Positions 51,881 to 58,082 of a stretch of 58,082 bases of DNA are shown one piece after another (the stretch's first letter is position 1; every line of letters starts with the position of its first letter). Below the pieces are notes generated by a model. The model worked only from the letters and a program-made list of their open reading frames with translations, ran no database searches and was not told the origin of the DNA. Made by a program: the position numbers and the translations under genes. The DNA comes from Bacillota bacterium (lineage in GTDB: Bacteria > Bacillota > Dehalobacteriia > UBA4068): assembly GCA_024679955.1 (NCBI GenBank), contig JAILCQ010000037.1:1-58082 (forward strand), given 5' to 3'.

Positions 51881-53440
51881 GTGTTTTGTTTTCAGTGTGA
51901 ACAAACGGCAGGCAGTATAGGTTGTACCGGTAAGGCGGGGGTATGCGGCAAAACGGCGGAAATCGCCGGTTTGCAGGATGCGCTCACCGGCGCGGTCATC
52001 GGTTTGGCCCAGGTGATGGACAGGCATGTTCCCCGGGAGGATGAGGCCTGGCGTATGCTTACCCAGGGTTTGTTCGCCACCATGACCAATGTGAACTTCG
52101 ACGGCGCGGAAATACGCCGCCGCATTGACGAGATCCATGCCGCCCAGGCCAGACTGGCCCCGGATCGGAAAACGGCGGATTATGACATGCAAGCCATATG
52201 GACGGCGGATGCGGATTCCCGCTCTTTGAAAACCTTGATTTTGCTGGGCTTGCGGGGTATGGCGGCCTATGCCTGTCATGCCGAAACCCTGGGTTGCACC
52301 AATGCCAAGATGGACCGTTTTTTTCTCAAGGCGTTGAGCGCCTTGACGGAAGACCGGTCTATGGAAGAATGGCTTCCTTTGCTTAGCGAATTGGGCAAGA
52401 TCAATATGCTGAGCCTGGAGGCCTTGGATCGGGGCAATACTCAGGCTTACGGCGATCCTGAACCGGTCCAGGTTTCCCGCAAAGTGGAAAAAGGCCCCTT
52501 TATCGTGGTCACCGGCCATGATTTGCGGGATATGGAATTGCTTTTGCAGCAAACCGCCGACAAAGGTATATCCGTATATACCCATGGAGAAATGCTGCCG
52601 GCGCATGCCTACCCTAAATTGCGGGCGTATTCCCATCTCAAAGGACATTACGGCTCCGCCTGGCACAACCAGCAAAAGGAATTTGCCGATTTGCCTGCGC
52701 CGGTGCTCTATACCGCCAATTGCCTGATGCCGGTAGGGAAAACCTATGCTGACCGGGCCTTCACCACCGGGCCGGTGTATTATCCGGGCGTCGTACATAT
52801 CGGCGAGGACAAAGACTTTTCGCCGTTGATCGAAAAAGCCTTGTCCCTGGGGGGGTACGGGGAAGATCGCACTTTCCCCGGCATAAACGGCGGTGAAACC
52901 GTGAACACAGGCTTTGGCCATGGGGTATTGCTGGCACAATCCGATAAAATCATACAATTGATGGAAAGCGGCGCCATCCGCCATATCTTCCTGGTGGGCG
53001 GCTGCGACGGGGCCGCCGCCGGCCGCCGCTATTATACGGAATTCGTGAAGCAAACGCCCCCGGATACCCTGGTGCTGACCCTGGGCTGCGGAAAATTCCG
53101 CTTTCATGACTTGCAGCTTGGCGAGATACAGGGTATACCCCGTTTGATTGATCTGGGACAGTGCAACGACGCATACAGCGCCCTACTGCTGGCCGCCACG
53201 CTGGGCAATTATTTCCATCGCCCCGTGAACAAGCTGCCCCTTTCTTTTATTCTGTCCTGGTATGAGCAAAAGGCGGTATGCATCCTGTTGACTTTGCTGT
53301 ATCTGGATGTGAAGAATATCCGTCTCGGCCCCACGTTGCCGGCGTTTTTGTCCGCCAATGTTCGGCAATATCTGACGGACGCGTATCAGCTTCAGCCAAT
53401 CGCCACGCCGGAAAAGGATTTGCAGGCTATTCTTGGCTGA
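51881..53440 (+). CDS. hcp: Hydroxylamine reductase (hybrid-cluster protein)
   Basis: A 519-residue Hcp. N-terminal cysteines C-X2-C-X8-C-X6-C (MFCFQCEQTAGSIGC, then GVCGK) bind the simple Fe-S cluster. Later ligand blocks ACHAETLGC, YTHGEMLPAH, YTANCLMP, LVGGCDGAAAGR and LTLGCGKFRF supply the hybrid cluster. It reduces hydroxylamine or NO in anaerobes. A GTG at 51881 is chosen since GGGAGG precedes it by 8 nt and it gives the standard MFCFQC terminus; a GTG three codons earlier is possible. Confidence 0.95.
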   Translation: MFCFQCEQTAGSIGCTGKAGVCGKTAEIAGLQDALTGAVIGLAQVMDRHVPREDEAWRMLTQGLFATMTNVNFDGAEIRRRIDEIHAAQARLAPDRKTADYDMQAIWTADADSRSLKTLILLGLRGMAAYACHAETLGCTNAKMDRFFLKALSALTEDRSMEEWLPLLSELGKINMLSLEALDRGNTQAYGDPEPVQVSRKVEKGPFIVVTGHDLRDMELLLQQTADKGISVYTHGEMLPAHAYPKLRAYSHLKGHYGSAWHNQQKEFADLPAPVLYTANCLMPVGKTYADRAFTTGPVYYPGVVHIGEDKDFSPLIEKALSLGGYGEDRTFPGINGGETVNTGFGHGVLLAQSDKIIQLMESGAIRHIFLVGGCDGAAAGRRYYTEFVKQTPPDTLVLTLGCGKFRFHDLQLGEIQGIPRLIDLGQCNDAYSALLLAATLGNYFHRPVNKLPLSFILSWYEQKAVCILLTLLYLDVKNIRLGPTLPAFLSANVRQYLTDAYQLQPIATPEKDLQAILG

Positions 53441-53485
53441 CCGTACATAGGCTTTTCTCTCCAGTATCTTAGCAAAACAGGAAAG

Positions 53486-53520
53486 AAGCGCCGGTATCGC
53501 TTTGCCGGCGCTTAGTTTTT
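53486..53520 (+). terminator. Terminator of hcp
   Basis: A 9-bp stem (AAGCGCCGG at 53486-53494 with 53505-53513) is followed by a run of seven T. Confidence 0.9.
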
Positions 53521-53558
53521 TTCCGAAAATTAATTACAGAAAAAAACGTGGGAAAGTC

Positions 53559-53587
53559 TTGACGAATCCAAAATCATAGGCTATAAT
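53559..53587 (+). promoter_or_regulatory. Upstream promoter of the tRNA operon
   Basis: TTGACG (53559-53564) and TATAAT (53582-53587) are 17 nt apart. Confidence 0.7.
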
Positions 53588-53665
53588 GTAAAAGCTGCCG
53601 CGAAATGACGATATTTTTATTTTGCTTTCGCTTCCAGCAAAAAGGCAAAATAGAGAAAAAAAGGT

Positions 53666-53694
53666 TTGACAAAACGCCGACGATACTGTATAAT
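53666..53694 (+). promoter_or_regulatory. Main promoter of the tRNA operon
   Basis: TTGACA (53666-53671) and TATAAT (53689-53694), both consensus, are 17 nt apart. The start would be near 53701, 10 nt before the first tRNA. Confidence 0.92.
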
Positions 53695-53710
53695 ATTCTT
53701 CGTTGCCAGC

Positions 53711-53786
<76 letters not shown>

Positions 53787-53790
53787 AGAT

Positions 53791-53867
53791 GGCGCAGTAG
53801 CTCAGATGGTTAGAGTGCCAGCCTGTCACGCTGGATGTCGAGGGTTCGAGTCCCTTCTGCGTCGCCA
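53791..53867 (+). tRNA. tRNA-Asp (anticodon GTC)
   Basis: Acceptor GGCGCAG with CTGCGTC, D-arm GCTCAGATGGTTAGAGT, anticodon stem CCAGC/GCTGG with loop CTGTCAC (anticodon GTC), T-loop GTTCGAGTC and encoded GCCA end. Confidence 0.95.
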
Positions 53868-53872
53868 ATTCC

Positions 53873-53948
53873 GCCTCGGTAGCTCAGTTGGTAGAGCAGG
53901 GGACTGAAAATCCCCGTGTCGGTGGTTCGATTCCGCCCCGAGGCACCA
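53873..53948 (+). tRNA. tRNA-Phe (anticodon GAA)
   Basis: Acceptor GCCTCGG with CCGAGGC, D-arm GCTCAGTTGGTAGAGC, anticodon stem GGGGA/TCCCC with loop CTGAAAA (anticodon GAA), T-loop GTTCGATTC and encoded ACCA end. Confidence 0.95.
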
Positions 53949-53952
53949 ATCT

Positions 53953-54027
53953 GCGGGTATAACTCAGTGGTAGAGTGCGACCTTGCCAAGGTCGAAGTCG
54001 AGGGTTCAAATCCCTTTGCCCGCTCCA
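53953..54027 (+). tRNA. tRNA-Gly (anticodon GCC)
   Basis: Acceptor GCGGGTA with TGCCCGC, D-arm ACTCAGTGGTAGAGT, anticodon stem CGACC/GGTCG with loop TTGCCAA (anticodon GCC), T-loop GTTCAAATC and encoded TCCA end. Confidence 0.95.
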
Positions 54028-54066
54028 AAAACCGCTTTTGCAGATCATGCGAAGGCGGTTTTTTTA
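54027..54066 (+). terminator. Terminator of the tRNA operon
   Basis: AAAACCGC at 54028-54034 region pairs with GCGGTTTT at 54055-54062 with further inner TTTGC/GCGAA pairing. A T run follows the last tRNA. Confidence 0.85.
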
Positions 54067-54114
54067 TAGCTTTTTGTGTAACGGCGGCCTGCCGGCAGAC
54101 CGCCTATTTTTATA

Positions 54115-54143
54115 TTTACGAAAAGGGGATTTTGCTATATAAT
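54115..54143 (+). promoter_or_regulatory. Probable promoter of the amphipathic-repeat gene
   Basis: TTTACG (54115-54120) and TATAAT (54138-54143) are 17 nt apart, about 50 nt upstream of the start codon. Confidence 0.6.
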
Positions 54144-54196
54144 CATAAGTAAACGGTTGTTGTTATCATTATTAACTGTAAGAAGGGAGTATCGCT

Positions 54197-54463
54197 ATGG
54201 ATATCAAACAAAAAATGGACAGCATTCTACAAAAAACCGATATCGACGAAAAGCTGAAAAACGCCGCAGGCAATGTCAAGGACAAGGTCAACGACGCTTT
54301 GGAAAAAACCGATATGGACGAAAAACTGAAAGCGGCCGCCGGCGACGTCAAGGACAAACTGGGCGAAAAAGTCAACGACGCCTTGGAAAAAACCGATATC
54401 GACGACAAGATCAAAGCCAAAGCCAACGATCTCAAAAACAAATTCATGGGCGGCGACAAATAA
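54197..54463 (+). CDS. Small amphipathic-repeat protein
   Basis: An 88-residue, very charged protein (rich in Lys, Asp, Ala) with no Cys and no signal peptide. It carries three imperfect copies of a unit of about 25 residues: KTDIDEKLKNAAGNVKDKV, KTDMDEKLKAAAGDVKDKL, KTDIDDKIKAKANDLKNK. Predicted as amphipathic helix, resembling LEA-like or apolipoprotein-like stress proteins. ATG after AGAAGGGAGTATCGCT. It has its own promoter and terminator. No known function. Confidence 0.8.
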   Translation: MDIKQKMDSILQKTDIDEKLKNAAGNVKDKVNDALEKTDMDEKLKAAAGDVKDKLGEKVNDALEKTDIDDKIKAKANDLKNKFMGGDK

Positions 54464-54499
54464 CCGGACGTTTTAGAAAAGAAAAAGCAAGACAAAAGA

Positions 54500-54537
54500 A
54501 AAATCCACTTCATCCTTTCGGGAGGGAGTGGATTTTT
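54500..54537. terminator. Bidirectional terminator before mscL
   Basis: A 10-bp stem (AAAATCCACT at 54500-54509 with 54527-54536) has T runs on both strands and lies between the convergent repeat-protein gene and mscL. Confidence 0.88.
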
Positions 54538-54579
54538 TTATGTTTTATCGCCTGAGAAAGCCTGGCCGGAAGGCCGGAA

Positions 54580-55020
54580 CTATTCGGCTTTTTTCAGCAG
54601 ATCTCTGATTTCCATAAGCAGAGCGGCTTCTTCCGAAGGCTTGGGGTCTTCCGCCGGCGCTTCTTCCTGTTTTTGGCGGAATTTGTTGATGGATTTGACG
54701 AGGCAGAAGATGACCAGCGCGATCAACAGGAAGTTGACAACGTTTTGGATGAAATTGCCGTAATACAGAGCAGCTTCGGGAACGTCTCCCGCCGCAGGGG
54801 TGATGACGTATTTCAGCTGGGTGAAATCGATACCGCCGAATATCCAGCCGATCAGCGGCATGATCACATCGTTGACCAGGGAGGTGACGATGGCGGTAAA
54901 AGCGCCGCCGATAATGATGCCGACCGCCATGTCCATAACGTTGCCGCGGGTGATGAATTCTTTGAATTCACCGATAAAGCCTTTGGATTTATGCAAAACG
55001 CCCTTCGTTTCTTGTTCCAT
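54580..55020 (-). CDS. mscL: Large-conductance mechanosensitive channel
   Basis: A 146-residue MscL: N-terminal helix GFIGEFKEFITRGNVMDMAV, first pore helix GIIIGGAFTAIVTSLVNDVI with the gate glycines, periplasmic loop, second helix FLLIALVIFCLVKSIN, and a C-terminal helical bundle (SEEAALLMEIRDLLKKAE). It opens under membrane tension to release solutes in osmotic downshock. ATG start with GGAAG upstream. Confidence 0.96.
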   Translation of the reverse strand: MEQETKGVLHKSKGFIGEFKEFITRGNVMDMAVGIIIGGAFTAIVTSLVNDVIMPLIGWIFGGIDFTQLKYVITPAAGDVPEAALYYGNFIQNVVNFLLIALVIFCLVKSINKFRQKQEEAPAEDPKPSEEAALLMEIRDLLKKAE

Positions 55021-55316
55021 AATCGTCTTCCTTTCGCGTTTATTTTTTACGTAGATTTAAGTTCTCTCTTTATAGGATGAATCCTCTAGAAAACCATGCT
55101 TTTTTATGAAAAAAGATACGCGGACCGTTAGTGGGCTATGCCGCCATAGCGCCATGCGGCGTCATAGCGCCGGTTACAGCAGGCTGTAAAGAATTGTTTG
55201 CGACATATGACAGTTACTGCAGAATCCTGCTGATATGGCTGTAAAACACTTAATTTACAAAATTAGAATATTTTTTTAATGCGTCCTATGATTATAATCC
55301 GCACAAAAAGAGATTT

Positions 55317-55344
55317 TTGACGATTATTGCAAAAAAAATAAAAT
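55317..55344 (+). promoter_or_regulatory. Upstream promoter of the aquaglyceroporin gene
   Basis: TTGACG (55317-55322) and TAAAAT (55339-55344) are 16 nt apart. Confidence 0.5.
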
Positions 55345-55360
55345 TTTAAGCATTTAGCTA

Positions 55361-55389
55361 TTGACAACGGAAAACCGCAATGTTATATT
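55361..55389 (+). promoter_or_regulatory. Promoter of the aquaglyceroporin gene
   Basis: TTGACA (55361-55366) and TATATT (55384-55389) are 17 nt apart, 70 nt before the start codon. Confidence 0.75.
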
Positions 55390-55459
55390 AGCATTAATCT
55401 TCTATTAGCCTATGTCTAACAAAAGATCAACTCTGCTTATGCGTAAAGGGGGATGAAAG

Positions 55460-56257
55460 ATGAAAGGAAAGGCATTTTTAGGAGAGCTGATCGGCACGTT
55501 TCTATTGGTGCTCTTCGGGACAGGTTCCGTGGCGGTGGCTGTTCTATACGGCGAGTATACCGGGATATTCCAGATCGCCATTCTCTGGGGTACCGCGGTC
55601 ACGCTGGGCATTTATGCCACGCGCCATCTGTGCGACGCCCATTTCAATCCTGCCGTCACCTTTGCCATGGCTGCCACCGGCCGTCTGAACAAAGGCATGA
55701 TACTGCCCTATCTGGCCGGTCAGTTCGTAGGCGCTTTTGTGGCGTCTTTGACGGTTTACGGCACCTTCGCTTCCAAACTGGTTGCCTTTGAGGCCGAAAA
55801 CAACATTATCAGAGGCACGATAGAATCGCGGCTCAGCGCCAAGATGTTCGGCGAGTATTATTACCTGGGCGTAGGGGAACAAACGGTTTCCATGCCTTTG
55901 GCCATGTTTGCGGAAGGCATGGGCACATTCATTCTCGTACTTATGATTTTCATTCTGACCGAACGCTGCAACAAAGGAAAACCCGACGGCAATATGGTCC
56001 CTTTGTTCATCGGTCTTACCCTGGCTTCCTGCATCGCCTTGTTTGGCCCCTTGACCCAGGCCGGTTTTAACCCCGCCAGAGACTTTGCCCCGAGAATGGT
56101 GGCCCTGATCTTCGGTTGGGGCAGCGCGGTATGGACGGACAACTGCGGCGGTTTCTTCTGGGTATACATGCTGGCCCCGATCATCGGCGGTTTGCTGGCC
56201 GGTCTTCTTTTCACCAAGGTCATTCAGAAGTCTATGGAAAAGGTGGAAGAAGCGTAA
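55460..56257 (+). CDS. MIP-family channel, aquaglyceroporin type
   Basis: A 265-residue channel with six helices and two half-helices. First NPA at 63-65 in CDAHFNPAVTFA, second NPA with Arg207-Asp208 in GFNPARDFAPR; the Asp after NPAR marks glycerol-conducting members. The Cys-Asp before HFNPA differs from the usual Gly-Ala-His context. Solute may be glycerol or a small alcohol such as methanol. ATG after AAAGGGGGATGAAAG. It precedes the CobW-like gene by 93 nt, possibly cotranscribed. Confidence 0.9.
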   Translation: MKGKAFLGELIGTFLLVLFGTGSVAVAVLYGEYTGIFQIAILWGTAVTLGIYATRHLCDAHFNPAVTFAMAATGRLNKGMILPYLAGQFVGAFVASLTVYGTFASKLVAFEAENNIIRGTIESRLSAKMFGEYYYLGVGEQTVSMPLAMFAEGMGTFILVLMIFILTERCNKGKPDGNMVPLFIGLTLASCIALFGPLTQAGFNPARDFAPRMVALIFGWGSAVWTDNCGGFFWVYMLAPIIGGLLAGLLFTKVIQKSMEKVEEA

Positions 56258-56350
56258 TGCTATGTTTTTATATACATAAGAAGGTAAAACAAAAAGAGAT
56301 ATGGAAATATAAGTAAAACGGTAGGATTTGATAAACGAGGAGGTAATCAT

Positions 56351-57448
56351 ATGACGAATGCGACAAAGCTGATCTTGGTTGGCGGTTTTCTCGGCGCTGG
56401 AAAAACCACCATGCTTTCCCGGCTGGCGAATATTTTAGCCAATAGAGATGTTAAGGTCGGTCTGGTTTCCAACGATCAGGCCACAGACCTGGTGGACACA
56501 GCGGTGCTGACGAAAACGGGCTGCGATACCAAAGAAGTGAGCGGCAGCTGCTTTTGCTGCAATTTCCTCGGTTTTGAAGCCGCGCTGCGCAGTTTGAAGG
56601 AAAAATCCGGCGTGGATATCATCATCGCGGAGCCGGTAGGCAGCTGCACGGACCTTTCCGCTACCATTCTCCAGCCGCTTAAAGATAAGTATAAAAACGA
56701 TTACGATCTGGCTGCTTTCAGCGTTTTGGTGGATCCCAAAAGATTGGCGGAGATCCTGGCGGGCGGCGATTCCGGCCTGCATGCCAGTTCTGCCTATATC
56801 GTACGCAAACAATTGGAAGAAGCGGATATGATCGTCATCAACAAATGCGATCTGCTGACCCCGGCCGAAGCCGCGAAATTGACGGAAGCCGCGGCCAAGG
56901 CTTATCCCCAGGCCAAAGTCTTCTGCGTCAGCGCCCAGGAAGGCGCCAATGTGGAATCCTGGCTGGATGCGGTGCTCAGCTCCACGGGTTCCGGCAAAAA
57001 CCTGACGGAAGTGGACTATGATATCTATGCGGAAGGCGAAGCCGTTCTCGGTTGGTTCAACGCGGATATCACCCTCAGCGGCCATGCCGACTGGAACGCG
57101 CTTTTGTCCAAATATGTGAACGCTTTGGCAGAAAGATTCGCTTCCAAGGATCAGGCCATCGGCCACCTGAAAGTCCTCATGTCCGACGCGGCCGGCGATA
57201 CCTTCGCCGTGGCCAACCTGACCTCCGGCAAAGACGCCATCCGCATCCGGGGCGAAGTCGCCGCCGGCCCGGAAGCCCAGCTGATCGTCAACGCCAGGGT
57301 AGAGATGAGTCCCGAAGAACTGGAAGAGGCCATTTTTCAGGTGCTGGACGCCGCCTGCGGCGATGCGGTGCAACATAAAGTCGTCAGCTATAAATGCCTG
57401 ATGCCCGGCCGCCCCGCGCCCACCTATCATTACGATCAGGTGATATAA
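56351..57448 (+). CDS. CobW-like G3E GTPase
   Basis: A 365-residue protein: P-loop GGFLGAGKTT at 11-20, zinc-type CxCC motif Cys67-X-Cys69-Cys70 in GSCFCCNF, switch AEPVGSCTDL, and NKCD specificity loop (VINKCDLLTP). The C-terminal 140 residues (GWFNADITLSGHADWNALLSK onward, cut) do not look like the usual CobW C-domain. G3E GTPases load metals; relatives sit beside corrinoid methyltransferase genes. A cobalamin riboswitch lies about 540 nt downstream, supporting a link to corrinoid proteins. ATG after GAGGAGGTAATCAT. Confidence 0.85.
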   Translation: MTNATKLILVGGFLGAGKTTMLSRLANILANRDVKVGLVSNDQATDLVDTAVLTKTGCDTKEVSGSCFCCNFLGFEAALRSLKEKSGVDIIIAEPVGSCTDLSATILQPLKDKYKNDYDLAAFSVLVDPKRLAEILAGGDSGLHASSAYIVRKQLEEADMIVINKCDLLTPAEAAKLTEAAAKAYPQAKVFCVSAQEGANVESWLDAVLSSTGSGKNLTEVDYDIYAEGEAVLGWFNADITLSGHADWNALLSKYVNALAERFASKDQAIGHLKVLMSDAAGDTFAVANLTSGKDAIRIRGEVAAGPEAQLIVNARVEMSPEELEEAIFQVLDAACGDAVQHKVVSYKCLMPGRPAPTYHYDQVI

Positions 57449-57510
57449 GCGGCCCGGCGAGCGCTTCCGTTTCCCGCAGAAACAAATCTTTTAAAAAATA
57501 TTTATAATAC

Positions 57511-57543
57511 AAAAACCCGAGGTCGTTTCCGGCCTCGGGTTTT
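57511..57543 (+). terminator. Terminator of the CobW-like gene
   Basis: An 11-bp stem (AAAACCCGAGG at 57512-57522 with 57533-57543) is followed by a short T tail. Confidence 0.85.
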
Positions 57544-57612
57544 GGCTGTATAAGGGCAGGCGGGGCGGGAGCCACAGCGCGTTTTGTTCCAAAATTGCGG
57601 AAATAAAAAAGT

Positions 57613-57790
57613 TTGTTTCAAAAGGTAGACTTTTTGAAACAAGCGAATATGTAGCAAAAAATGGATAAAGCAGGGGTTTTTACGAGGTTTTTAGGGCCTT
57701 TCATGGGATTTCATGGCCTTTTTTTGCCTAAAACGAACGCGAAATCATTATAGTATATTTGTTTCAAAAAGTCTACTTTCTGAAACAAGC
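57613..57790. repeat. Pair of palindromic elements in inverted orientation
   Basis: The 18-mer GTAGACTTTTTGAAACAA at 57625-57642 recurs exactly inverted at 57759-57776. Each copy is part of a near-palindrome with TTGTTTCA and TGAAACAA arms (57613-57642 and 57759-57788). No coding function is evident. Confidence 0.75.
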
Positions 57791-57970
57791 ATTGGAAAGG
57801 GGAAAAGGCCAGCTTCCGGCGTTGCAATCAGGGCAAAATGGGATGAAAAACCGCCTCGGGAAGGCCTGTGTAGCAGGCTTTTTGAAACAGGCGTTGAAAT
57901 GAGAAAAGGCCTGCTACCGGCATTTTCACCGGGGGAAGCCTGCTTTTTGAAACAAGGCAAAACGAAACGC
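57781..57970. repeat. Direct repeats sharing a TGAAACA core
   Basis: A unit of about 45-50 nt beginning TGAAACA(A/G)GC(A/G)TTG and containing AAAAGGCC(A/T)GCT(T/A)CCGGC occurs at 57781 and 57883, with a partial third core at 57958. The last two copies are preceded by a GC-rich element containing GCAGGCTTTT or GCCTGCTTTT. The block lies just before the riboswitch. Confidence 0.65.
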
Positions 57971-57990
57971 CAGGGAAATCTTTTCATCGT

Positions 57991-58082
57991 GTCACCCCGC
58001 TGCTGCCGAAAGGCAGGCGCGGTGATTAGGAAATCCGGTCAGAATCCGGGATACGACCCTCGTAACTGTGTTTGCGGGAGGC
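57991..58082 (+). promoter_or_regulatory. Cobalamin riboswitch, truncated by the window end
   Basis: Contains a paired TCACC...GGTGA region and the riboswitch core AGGAAATCCGGTCAGAATCC followed by GGGATACGACCCTCGTAACT, closely like the B12 element at 24130-24335. The B12 box would lie beyond 58082. A B12-repressed gene is therefore expected just to the right. Confidence 0.85.

Larger units (their letters stand above)
55021..55459. other. Divergent intergenic region upstream of mscL and the aquaglyceroporin
   Basis: About 440 AT-rich nt. The left part has a direct repeat CATAGCGCC (near 55145 and 55163) and a small palindrome TTACAGcaggCTGTAA. The right part holds two tandem sigma-A promoters for the porin gene. 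No coding signal was seen. Confidence 0.55.

Noticed and set aside
54157-54555. 132-codon alternative frame over the amphipathic-repeat gene
   Set aside because: Its Arg/Gln-rich repeats only reflect the DNA repeats of the real frame, which has the ribosome site and stops before the terminator.
57611-57970. CRISPR array
   Set aside because: Units differ in length, spacing and orientation, with palindromic arms and no uniform spacers or cas genes.
57748-57987. 79-codon leftward frame over the repeat block
   Set aside because: It is built from the repeated DNA units and lacks a ribosome site; noncoding repeats explain it better, though repeat-encoded peptides cannot be fully excluded.

Overview
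The window (about 58 kb, moderately GC-rich) reads as chromosome of an anaerobic, endospore-forming member of the Bacillota. Spore formation is indicated by spoIIGA-sigE, spmA-spmB with a D,D-carboxypeptidase, and a small acid-soluble spore protein. Anaerobic life is suggested by hybrid-cluster protein, a pyrophosphate-type phosphofructokinase, the early-cobalt (cbi) route to B12, molybdenum cofactor genes and SelB. No prophage, insertion sequence, integrase or CRISPR array was found. I do not name a genus.

Layout. 1-180: a 5S rRNA gene ending an rRNA operon. 578-2337 (-): an acyltransferase-like protein and a GT2-GtrA glycosyltransferase. 2580-8566 (+): a complete glycine cleavage operon (gcvT, gcvH, gcvPA, gcvPB, lpd) behind a strong promoter and a terminator-bearing leader. 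8773-24386 (-): a 15-gene cobalamin operon behind a sigma-A promoter, a full cobalamin riboswitch and a riboswitch terminator. Its promoter-proximal genes are an exported CbiK-type chelatase lipoprotein, two small related lipoproteins and a BtuFCD-like ABC importer. They are followed by cbiA, C, D, F, G, H, a cbiJ-cbiE-cbiT fusion, cbiP/cobQ and cobO. 24477-30704 (-): molybdenum genes, read as moeA-like, moaC, moaA, MOSC, mogA, modA, modB, modC. 31054-36280 (+): a DMP19-like protein, a CPBP protease, a cyclophilin, CopA and PPi-PFK. 36424-40293 (-): dac, spmB, spmA, yigZ, trmL and tRNA-Pro. 40448-53440 (+): a mixed run including an aminotransferase-PfpI-MFS set, a SASP, spoIIGA-sigE, PAP2, pyridoxal kinase, a pseudouridine synthase, a BaiN-like flavoprotein, selB and hcp. 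53711-54027 (+): tRNA-Val, Asp, Phe and Gly. 54197-58082: an amphipathic-repeat protein, mscL (-), an aquaglyceroporin, a CobW-like GTPase, a block of unexplained repeats, and a second cobalamin riboswitch cut by the window end.

How it fits together. Corrinoid metabolism dominates: one riboswitch drives synthesis and uptake, and a second lies just past a CobW-type GTPase, so a B12-regulated gene should follow the window. Molybdenum cofactor synthesis together with SelB fits a molybdo-seleno enzyme such as formate dehydrogenase elsewhere in the genome (inference). The least explained parts are the surface module at the head of the B12 operon (exported chelatase plus paired lipoproteins), the C-terminal extension on its ATPase, the gcvT leader, the perfect 17-bp palindrome at 30806-30845 and the repeats at 57611-57970.
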